DNA from: DATHTS01 sp041940425
Lineage (GTDB): Bacteria; Acidobacteriota; Blastocatellia; Pyrinomonadales; Pyrinomonadaceae
DNA: 64,000 nucleotides
Reading direction: 5' to 3'
Assembly: GCA_041940425.1 (NCBI GenBank)
Contig: JBGTSF010000020.1
Span: 3,611-67,610, forward strand
The notes under the pieces were generated by a model. It did no database searches. It saw only the letters and a list, made by a program, of their open reading frames with translations, and was not told the DNA's origin. Below are positions 17,779 through 24,149 of the stretch, piece by piece (positions within the stretch are counted from its first letter, which is position 1; every line of letters starts with the position of its first letter). The position numbers were made by a program, and so were the translations under genes.

Positions 17779-18642
17779 ATGACAAAAGTAGTTTTATCAA
17801 TTGCCGGACTCGATCCGTCGGGCGGCGCGGGAATTATCGCCGACATAAAAACATTTTCCGCTTTCGGCTGTTTTGCGACCGCTGCCGTGTCTTCCGTAAC
17901 TTTTCAAAACACGGTCGGCGTGTTCGGTGCGGATCATCAGACAGCCGAATCGGTTCGCCGGCAGGTCGCGCCCGTTCTCGAAGATTTCGAGGTCGCGGCT
18001 CTAAAAACCGGAATGCTTCCGACGCGCGAGGTTATCGAAGAAGTCGCCCGCATCGTTTCGGAAAACGGGCTGAATAATTTTGTGGTTGATCCGGTCGTGC
18101 GTTCGACATCGGGTTTCGATCTGATTGACGACGCGGCTTTAAAATCTCTGATCGAAAAACTTTTCCCGCTGTCCGATCTGATCACGCCGAATATTCCCGA
18201 AGCAGAAAGAATCGCCCGCCTAAAGATCGAATCCGAAAACGATCTGGAAAAAGCGGCGCGGATCATGCAGGAATTCGGGGCGAAAAATGTCTTGATAAAA
18301 GGCGGACATCTTTTTAATGAAAATACATCTGCAAAGGCAGATATGACAGGGAGCGCAAACAATACGGACGTTTCAGCAGAAATCAGACATGCGATTGATT
18401 ATCTATGGCTTGGAGATGAATTACATATCTGGAAAGCCGAATATATTAAAACCAATTCGACGCATGGAACGGGATGCACGCTTTCGGCGGCGATTGCGGC
18501 AAATCTGGCGCGCGGGAAAACGCTTATGGAAGCCGTCGAAATCTCGAAAAAATTCGTTACCGAAGCCATCCGAACTTCGCCCAATATCGGCGGGGGGCAT
18601 TCACCGGTCAATCATTTAATAAACGGTTTGGAAATAAATTGA
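17779..18642 (+). CDS. thiD: Hydroxymethylpyrimidine / phosphomethylpyrimidine kinase
   Basis: A 287-residue ribokinase-fold enzyme that phosphorylates HMP and HMP-P for thiamine synthesis. Visible motifs: GLDPSGGAGIIADIKTF at the N-terminus (substrate binding), LKTGMLP, FVVDPVVRSTSG, and the C-terminal anion hole and catalytic Asp in THGTGCTLSAAIAANLA (the cysteine-containing GTGC is typical of ThiD). Residues ~182-205 (NENTSAKADMTGSANN) look like a small insertion relative to the usual fold, encoded by a short inverted repeat. Together with thiE it completes the coupling branch of the pathway. Confidence 0.94.
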   Translation: MTKVVLSIAGLDPSGGAGIIADIKTFSAFGCFATAAVSSVTFQNTVGVFGADHQTAESVRRQVAPVLEDFEVAALKTGMLPTREVIEEVARIVSENGLNNFVVDPVVRSTSGFDLIDDAALKSLIEKLFPLSDLITPNIPEAERIARLKIESENDLEKAARIMQEFGAKNVLIKGGHLFNENTSAKADMTGSANNTDVSAEIRHAIDYLWLGDELHIWKAEYIKTNSTHGTGCTLSAAIAANLARGKTLMEAVEISKKFVTEAIRTSPNIGGGHSPVNHLINGLEIN

Positions 18643-18644
18643 AT

Positions 18645-19514
18645 TTATTGAGCGGGTGTGAAAATGCTCGGCGATTCATAGGTTACGCCGAAGGTGAGTC
18701 CTGTGCGCGGGCTGAATTTTGTCAGACCGAAAATCGCGGCGGTGTCGAATCTCAACCCCGACGCTCTGATCTGCGTGCCGACGCGAAATTGACCGACGCT
18801 TTCCGTCCCCAAAGGCGCGTCGCCGCTCCGGGTGCTGACGCGCCCGTTGACTTCGCTGACCAGATTGATGCGGTCGTTGACGCGGTAGATTCCCGCGAGA
18901 CCGTAAAGCAGAACGTCGTTTTGCGAAAAGCGTTCGAGCGGCGCGGTCATTATTCCGAGTCCGACATTGCCGAACATATTGAGCCGCGCCGTGTTGTTTT
19001 TGTCGCGGCTGCCGAATCTTTTCTGCACGAGAACTTTGCCGAAAACGTTTATCTGATTCGTCCCGATGCCGCGCGCCTGATTCGTATTCGGCATCTGAAA
19101 ACCGAATTTGAAACCGAAGGCGGGTAGATTTTTTGTTTCGTTGCGGAGTTTTATTTTTGTCGAAATGATGAAATCGCCGCTGTCGTTGGTCGAGTTTCCG
19201 GCAACATCGAGCGGGATCGGCGCGGGCGTGGCTGCCGAGTTGATCGCCACGAAATTTTGCACCACGCCTTCGATCTGGAATTCGACGTTTTTTGAAAAAC
19301 CGACGCTGACGCGAATGTCGCCGACGCTCGTCTGATCGCCTTTTAATCCCGAAAGCGGATATTTTACGTTCTGCAGAAAATCCACGCCCGCCGCGACTCT
19401 GATCGCGCCTTCCGGTGTCGTGTCAACGTCTTCGGTCAAAAGCGGTCGCTGCTGCGCAAAAGCAAAAGCCGCGGATGAGATTATTAAAATAAGGATAAAT
19501 AAAAGGCGTTTCAT
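18645..19514 (-). CDS. Putative outer-membrane beta-barrel protein
   Basis: 289 residues. A clear signal peptide (MKRLLFILILIISSAAFAFAQ) is followed by alternating amphipathic strands ending in FGVTYESPSIFTPAQ. The pattern (INLVSEVNGRV, VGQFRVGTQIRASGLRFDTA, GLTFGVTYESP) is that of 8-12 strand outer-membrane barrels in the transporter/MetA-pathway-of-phenol group. No catalytic residues are obvious. The gene is convergent with thiD; their stops are only 2 bp apart. The family assignment is an inference from topology. Confidence 0.65.
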   Translation of the reverse strand: MKRLLFILILIISSAAFAFAQQRPLLTEDVDTTPEGAIRVAAGVDFLQNVKYPLSGLKGDQTSVGDIRVSVGFSKNVEFQIEGVVQNFVAINSAATPAPIPLDVAGNSTNDSGDFIISTKIKLRNETKNLPAFGFKFGFQMPNTNQARGIGTNQINVFGKVLVQKRFGSRDKNNTARLNMFGNVGLGIMTAPLERFSQNDVLLYGLAGIYRVNDRINLVSEVNGRVSTRSGDAPLGTESVGQFRVGTQIRASGLRFDTAAIFGLTKFSPRTGLTFGVTYESPSIFTPAQ

Positions 19515-19622
19515 ACTTTTAAGATTCTGCCATTAAAGAGCGGGACTTGTAAATCTTTCAGCGAAAAAACTAGTTAGTAAAATTATTCGAAAGCGGTTTG
19601 ATACTTCGATAAACTTCAAAAG

Positions 19623-19657
19623 AAAAGGTTCCGCGAAAACCAAACGCGGAACCTTTT
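19623..19657 (-). terminator. Terminator of the CHRD/FG-GAP gene
   Basis: Perfect 13-bp arms AAAAGGTTCCGCG (19623-19635) and CGCGGAACCTTTT (19645-19657) with a 9-nt loop, followed on the minus strand by a T-rich run. Confidence 0.85.
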
Positions 19658-19679
19658 CGTTTTAGGAACTGCACCCGTT

Positions 19680-21047
19680 TTACCGGGCATCAAACCGGTT
19701 GACCGGAAAATCACCACCCAAGCCCCATGGCTTGAATGTAACAGTATTGTTAAAACTGTTGAGAACGAAAAAGTTACTTTGCGCCGATGTAGTCGCGCCG
19801 GGACGATAGACCGCAATGTCGGTGCGGGCATCGCCGTCGAAATCGCCCTGTGTCGGGAAATCGGCGGACAGACCGAATTGCGTAACAGTCGTTGCGTTGT
19901 CCGAACTTCGGCGAATCCACCAGACCATCGGAGTCGTGGCGGTCGCGCCGGTTCGCGCGGCGGCAAAGTCGAATTTCCCGTCGCCGTCATAATCGCCAGG
20001 AACGATCCAGTCGGTCGTGAAATTGCCCCACGGCTGGAAAAATACGCTGTTATCCGAACTTCGCATAACGATAAAAGTATTGGCGGGCGTGAGTCCGAAA
20101 CGGTAAACCGCGATGTCGAATTTTCCGTCGCCGTCGTAATCGCCCGGAACGGGCGTGTCAAACTGGGTGGTTCCGTTGCCGGTCAAACCGAACGGAATCC
20201 ACATAGCGGTATTGTCCGAGCTTCGCCTGATAAACCATGTCGTCTGAGCGGTTGCCGTCGCGCCGCGCCGGAATACCGCGATGTCGGTTATTCCGTCGCC
20301 GTCATAATCGCGCGTGATCGCCTGATCGCCGAATACTCCCCACGCAAAATGCATAAGCGTAGAATCCGAACTTCTGATGATAAAGAAATTGCTTTGCAGT
20401 CCGGCGGACGCTCCGGCGCGGTAAATCGAATAATCGTCTTCGCCGTCGCCGTCAAAATCGCCGGGCGCGGGAAAATCGGTATTCGCGTCGCCGTGAATCA
20501 CGCTCTCAAAACCGTTTGTACTGTTTGAATTAAACCATTGAAGAGGCGCGGGATTACCAGCCGGAAATCGCAGAATGCTGTAATCGGTTCTGCCGTCGCC
20601 GTCAAAATCTACCGGGCGGCGTTTGCCGATCTGCCCGCGAATCTCGCCGCCGGGATGATTAGCCGAGTGGACATTGACGTAACCGAGATTAGAGCGCAGT
20701 TGGGAAATCTGCGTCGAAGTGATTGATGCCATTCCCGTGATCACGCCGGATGTTCCGCCCGACGCGCCGAGATTGATGGCGATACCGGCGTTCATCCCGA
20801 CCGGCGCGGGCGCGTGAATATGCGAAGCCGTCTGATTGCTCGACAGATTGTTATAGACGATCGTGAACGAGATCGTTCCGGCGGATTCGTTGAGAACGAT
20901 CCGCGCATAACCTCTCCCGTTCGTGGCGACCGGACCGACTTCCTGTTCGCCCGTCAGATAGGCGTGAAACGTTTCCGCCCGCGCCGCCGCCGACAGCATA
21001 CAAACGAAAACCAGACCGATAAAAAGAACATTGATTCGCTTTTTCAT
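19680..21047 (-). CDS. Secreted CHRD-domain protein with FG-GAP/VCBS repeats
   Basis: 455 residues. Signal peptide 1-24 (ending AARA). Residues ~25-145 form a CHRD domain (FHAYLTGEQEVGPVATNGRG, HIHAPAPVGMNAGI, NVHSANHPGGEIRGQIG). About seven FG-GAP/VCBS-type repeats follow, built on DFDGDGRTDYSILR, DYDGDGITDIAVFRRG and similar units, with xSSDNxxxWxxPFG spacers. The repeats have Asp-rich calcium-binding-like loops and probably fold as a beta-propeller. It is likely exposed outside the cell. The C-terminal half is closely related to four other proteins in this window. The role is unknown. Confidence 0.85.
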   Translation of the reverse strand: MKKRINVLFIGLVFVCMLSAAARAETFHAYLTGEQEVGPVATNGRGYARIVLNESAGTISFTIVYNNLSSNQTASHIHAPAPVGMNAGIAINLGASGGTSGVITGMASITSTQISQLRSNLGYVNVHSANHPGGEIRGQIGKRRPVDFDGDGRTDYSILRFPAGNPAPLQWFNSNSTNGFESVIHGDANTDFPAPGDFDGDGEDDYSIYRAGASAGLQSNFFIIRSSDSTLMHFAWGVFGDQAITRDYDGDGITDIAVFRRGATATAQTTWFIRRSSDNTAMWIPFGLTGNGTTQFDTPVPGDYDGDGKFDIAVYRFGLTPANTFIVMRSSDNSVFFQPWGNFTTDWIVPGDYDGDGKFDFAAARTGATATTPMVWWIRRSSDNATTVTQFGLSADFPTQGDFDGDARTDIAVYRPGATTSAQSNFFVLNSFNNTVTFKPWGLGGDFPVNRFDAR

Positions 21048-21414
21048 TTTTTTCTCCTTAAACCTTAAAAATTACCGTTTGCGCGGGAAAACCGGAAAAA
21101 CGATTTCCGCCTCACACATCGGTAGAGAACAAACGGCAGAATGTTTCGGACAAAAGAAAATCCGTTTTAGACGAATTATACTTTCCGAAACGCCGAACAA
21201 ATCATTTATTGTTTACTAATTAGGACATTACGCCTGTTACAAAATGATGTCAATGTTTTTTTTCCGGCGGTTGTTTGAAAAAGCAAGACCGAATTTTTGA
21301 TATTTTCTCAAACAAATTTTCGCTTTGGACAATGAGAGCAAAAATTGGCACAATAAGCACATAAAATTTCCCATCTGAGAGCCATCGTAAAATACAAAAA
21401 ACTGAAGGAGACAG
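21048..21414. other. Intergenic region between divergent genes, no gene seen
   Basis: 367 bp of moderately AT-rich sequence separating the CHRD gene (minus) and the dinB-like gene (plus). A GGAG ribosome binding site precedes the ATG at 21415. No convincing RNA gene, ORF or palindrome is visible; promoters for both genes presumably lie here. Confidence 0.5.
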
Positions 21415-21945
21415 ATGATGAGTATCGGTCAAAAAGAACAAACTATGACTATCGGGCAGATGCTTGCCGCCGAGTTGAAACAGGAAGCGGTTGCCGCGCG
21501 CAAGATGCTGGAGCGCGTTCCGAACGATAAATTGGATTGGCAGCCGCACGAAAAATCAATGACGCTTGGACGGCTCGCCGGTCATGTCGTCGAGATGGTA
21601 ACGTGGGCGAATGTAACCGTCGAGCAGGACGAACTCGATTTTGCGACTGCCGGTTACAAACCCAAAGAATACACGGCGGCGGCGGAGCTTGTTGCCGATT
21701 TCGATCAGAATGTTTCGAGCGCGCTGGAAGTTTTAAATTCGACTGCGGATGAAACGATGACGCACAACTGGCGGCTCAGAAACGGCGAGCAGGTTTATTT
21801 TGAACTGCCGAAAGCCGCTGTTTTGCGGACAATGATGATGAATCACATCATTCATCATCGCGGGCAATTATCGGTTTACCTGCGTCTGCTCGATGTTCCT
21901 GTTCCGCCGGTTTACGGTCCTTCGGCGGACGAGCAAGCATTTTAA
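21415..21945 (+). CDS. DinB family (four-helix metal-binding) protein
   Basis: 176 residues of the DinB/YfiT fold. The first helix KQEAVAARKMLERVPNDKLDWQPHEKSMTLGRLAGHV and the late NHIIHHRGQL provide the three-histidine metal site typical of the fold. Members are thiol-dependent or other small-molecule transferases, and many are uncharacterised. The start (ATGATG at 21415/21418) is preceded by GGAGACAG. It is followed by a 15-bp inverted repeat that could terminate it. The enzyme activity is unknown. Confidence 0.85.
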   Translation: MMSIGQKEQTMTIGQMLAAELKQEAVAARKMLERVPNDKLDWQPHEKSMTLGRLAGHVVEMVTWANVTVEQDELDFATAGYKPKEYTAAAELVADFDQNVSSALEVLNSTADETMTHNWRLRNGEQVYFELPKAAVLRTMMMNHIIHHRGQLSVYLRLLDVPVPPVYGPSADEQAF

Positions 21946-21965
21946 CTCAGGTCTTATAACAAACG

Positions 21966-22008
21966 ATTTCGGATCGAAATCTTTAACACAGATATTTCGA
22001 TCCGAAAT
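21966..22008. promoter_or_regulatory. 15-bp perfect inverted repeat between dinB-like and hemQ-like genes
   Basis: ATTTCGGATCGAAAT (21966-21980) and its exact reverse complement (21994-22008) are separated by 13 nt. Each arm is itself nearly palindromic. It may be a terminator for dinB or an operator for the next gene, whose start is 30 bp away. Confidence 0.5.
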
Positions 22009-22037
22009 AAAAATTCCAATACCTTAAGTTTTGAAAA

Positions 22038-22808
22038 ATGGAAATAGTAAATTTCGAAAAAGACACCTCTGAACAGGGAAAACTTCGCCTTGTCGCTGAA
22101 AACAAAGAGCCTCAACAATTTCCCGTAATCGAAAAGCAATTCGTGAATTTTATTTTTTTTCGCGTTAATCCCGAATGGCGCAAACTCAACGCGGAAACCA
22201 AACGGGTTTTCAAAAGCGAATTTCAGAGCGTTTACAACAAATTCAGCAAAGAACTTTTGCTTTTCAGTTATTCGCTGGTCGGTTTCGATTCGAAAGCCGA
22301 TCTGATGCTCTGGCGCATCGGTTCGTCGCTCGACGCGGTGCAGGATATGACAGCGAAACTTTACCGCACGAATCTTGGAAGTTTTTTGGAAACGAGCGAC
22401 AACTATCTTTCGGTAACGAAAAAAATGATGTTCATCGGATCGGAAGAACACGATTCGATCGAAGACCGTTTTCACGTCAAAGCCGGAATGAAAAAATATC
22501 ATTTCGTTTACCCGTGCGCGAAACACAGCGATTGGTATGACAAACCCGGCGAAGAGCGCGACGCGCTGGTTCACGATAATTTTATGGTCGGCAAAAAATT
22601 TCCGAACATAAATATTCACCTGACGCACGCTTTCGGTTTCAGCGACAAGGAATATATCATCTCGTTTGAAACCGACGAGCCGAGCGATTTTTTATCTCTC
22701 GCTGAAGAACTGCGGCAAACGCAGGCGAGCAAATTCACCCTGCGCGGAATGCCGGTTTACACCTGCCGTCTCCGCAGTTTGACGGAATGTTTGGATGCGA
22801 TAGGTTGA
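22038..22808 (+). CDS. hemQ: Chlorite dismutase-family heme protein, HemQ-like
   Basis: 256 residues of the chlorite dismutase superfamily, whose non-dismutating members (HemQ) decarboxylate coproheme III to heme b. The pattern is visible: N-terminal ferredoxin-like half with FVNFIFFRVNPEWRKL, then FSYSLVGFDSKADLMLWRIG, KYHFVYPCAKHSDWYDKPGE (the YPxxKxxxWY motif) and HLTHAFGFSDKEYIISFETD. The length fits HemQ rather than a short dismutase. The coproheme pathway is the likely setting, though no other hem gene is present here. The gene name is an inference from family, not proven activity. A 9-bp tandem repeat begins at its stop codon. Confidence 0.82.
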   Translation: MEIVNFEKDTSEQGKLRLVAENKEPQQFPVIEKQFVNFIFFRVNPEWRKLNAETKRVFKSEFQSVYNKFSKELLLFSYSLVGFDSKADLMLWRIGSSLDAVQDMTAKLYRTNLGSFLETSDNYLSVTKKMMFIGSEEHDSIEDRFHVKAGMKKYHFVYPCAKHSDWYDKPGEERDALVHDNFMVGKKFPNINIHLTHAFGFSDKEYIISFETDEPSDFLSLAEELRQTQASKFTLRGMPVYTCRLRSLTECLDAIG

Positions 22809-22949
22809 GAGTTTATAGAGTTTATAGAGTTTATAGAGTTTATAGAGTTCAGAGAGTTTATAGAGTTCAGAGAGTTTATAGAGTTTGGAGAGTTGCGAGT
22901 TTTTTCACTCTCCAAACTCTATAAACTCTCCAAACTCTCCAAACTTTTT
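22806..22949. repeat. 9-bp tandem repeat with mirrored copy (gagtttata / tataaactc)
   Basis: About seven GAGTTTATA or GAGTTCAGA units (22808-22889) are followed by inverse units (CTCTCCAAACTCTATAAAC type, 22907-22945). The array starts at the hemQ stop codon and ends at the acylphosphatase ATG. It can fold into a long hairpin. Confidence 0.85.
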
Positions 22950-23225
22950 ATGTTGATTGCCCGAAAATTTTTGATCAGCGGACTCGTGCAGGGCGTAGGT
23001 TTCCGCTTTTTCACGCAGCGCGCGGCGGCGCGTCATCAGGTGTTGGGTTATGTCAGAAATCTGGATGATGGGCGCGTCGAAGCGGTCGCGCAGGGCGACG
23101 AAAAATCGGTCAAAGCGTTTTTGGAAGATTTGACGACCGGACCGACCTTTGCCAGAGTCGAGGACATCGAAGAAACGGTTTTAGAGCCGAACGGCTCGTT
23201 TTCATCATTTTTGATAGAGAGATAG
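22950..23225 (+). CDS. acyP: Acylphosphatase
   Basis: A 91-residue enzyme that hydrolyses acyl phosphates. The catalytic arginine is in LVQGVGFRFFTQ and the catalytic asparagine in GYVRNLDDGRVEAVAQG, both at the usual spacing, and the length is normal. The ATG at 22950 is preferred; a longer form from 22893 would translate the tandem repeat (SKLYKLSKLSKL) and has no family support. It is followed by a heptanucleotide hairpin and apt. Confidence 0.93.
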   Translation: MLIARKFLISGLVQGVGFRFFTQRAAARHQVLGYVRNLDDGRVEAVAQGDEKSVKAFLEDLTTGPTFARVEDIEETVLEPNGSFSSFLIER

Positions 23226-23301
23226 GGACGAGGGACGAGGGACGAGGGACGAGTAAGAAATAGTTTTTCTCTTGTCCCTCATCCCTTGTCCCTCGTCCCT
23301 G
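23225..23301. repeat. Mirrored heptanucleotide repeat (gggacga)
   Basis: Four perfect GGGACGA units (23225-23252) face inverse units (TCCCTCATCCCTTGTCCCTCG, 23271-23301). It separates acyP and apt by only 83 bp and leaves no obvious ribosome binding site for apt. Confidence 0.85.
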
Positions 23302-23308
23302 ATAAAAA

Positions 23309-23830
23309 ATGGAACACTTAAAAAAAATCATCCGCGAAGTGCCTGATTTTCCGAAACCGGGCATCAATTTTTACGATATTACGACGCTTCTGCAGGACGC
23401 GGAAGGCTTTAAGCAAACGATTGACGCGCTGGTCGCGGAGGTCGGCGATCAAAAGATTGACACCGTGATCGGCATCGAATCGCGCGGTTTTATTTTCGGC
23501 ACTCCGGTCGCTTATCAACTCGGCGCGGGCTTCGTTCCCGTTCGCAAACCGAACAAACTGCCGTGGGAAAAAGTTTCTGTTTCGTATGATCTGGAATACG
23601 GTCAGGACACGGTCGAGATGCACAAAGACGCGGTCGGCGACGGGCATAATGTTTTAATTGTTGACGATCTTCTCGCCACCGGCGGCACGGCGCGCGCCGT
23701 CGCCGATCTCGTCGAAAAGGTCGGCGGCAATATCGCCAAAATCCTGTTCGTCGTCGAACTCGATTTTCTAAACGGGCGCGAGAAATTAAAAGACTACAAT
23801 GTCAGCTCGCTTTTGAGATACGATTCATAA
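23309..23830 (+). CDS. apt: Adenine phosphoribosyltransferase
   Basis: A 173-residue purine salvage enzyme that makes AMP from adenine and PRPP. Visible: VPDFPKPGINFYDITTLLQD at the N-terminus (family signature), VIGIESRGFIFGTPVAYQLG, FVPVRKPNKLPW (hood loop) and the PRPP-binding VLIVDDLLATGGTARAV. The length is standard. It is downstream of acyP and the repeat hairpin and upstream of a palindromic element and tRNA-Arg. Confidence 0.97.
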   Translation: MEHLKKIIREVPDFPKPGINFYDITTLLQDAEGFKQTIDALVAEVGDQKIDTVIGIESRGFIFGTPVAYQLGAGFVPVRKPNKLPWEKVSVSYDLEYGQDTVEMHKDAVGDGHNVLIVDDLLATGGTARAVADLVEKVGGNIAKILFVVELDFLNGREKLKDYNVSSLLRYDS

Positions 23831-23907
23831 GGTCAGAACGGGGAGCGGTAGCGACCTGCTTTTAAGATGTATTTAACGGATCGTTGCTGCTCCCTATTCC
23901 GGTTTGA
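23831..23907. repeat. Palindromic intergenic element after apt
   Basis: Imperfect inverted arms share GTCAGAAC...GCGGTAGCGACC with the right arm of the thiE/thiD element (17737-17759, inverse orientation). It is the third copy of a dispersed family. Confidence 0.7.
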
Positions 23908-23915
23908 ATTGGACA

Positions 23916-23945
23916 ATCGCAAATCGCAAATCTAAAATCGAAAAT
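23916..23945. repeat. Short gcaaatc heptanucleotide repeat before the tRNA gene
   Basis: Units AATCGCAAATCGCAAATC repeat the right half of the hairpin repeat at 13170-13200. The mirrored half is missing here. Confidence 0.6.
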
Positions 23946-23951
23946 AATTCT

Positions 23952-24025
23952 GCTCCCGTAGCTCAGCAGGATAGAGCGTTCGTCTCCTAAATGAAAGGTC
24001 GCGCGTTCAAATCGCGCCGGGAGCA
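23952..24025 (+). tRNA. tRNA-Arg (anticodon CCU)
   Basis: Cloverleaf seen by eye: acceptor GCTCCCG/CGGGAGC, D stem GCTC/GAGC, anticodon stem TTCGT/ATGAA around the loop CTCCTAA (anticodon CCU, reads AGG), and T stem GCGCG/CGCGC with loop TTCAAAT. The discriminator is A and CCA is not encoded. Confidence 0.95.
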
Positions 24026-24149
24026 TTTAATTTTCTTTTGCTTGAAAACCCCTTTCCGATTTTTACTAAAAAAATCCCGCTTGTCTTTTCTCTCCCGAAA
24101 TCGGCACTGTGAGTTGTTTTCACAAGTATAATTTTTTAGGGAGGGAAGG

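Noticed and set aside
22893..22949. Longer N-terminus of acylphosphatase
   Set aside because: It translates the 9-bp repeat into SKLYKLSKLSKL and has no counterpart in the family; the ATG at 22950 gives a normal length.
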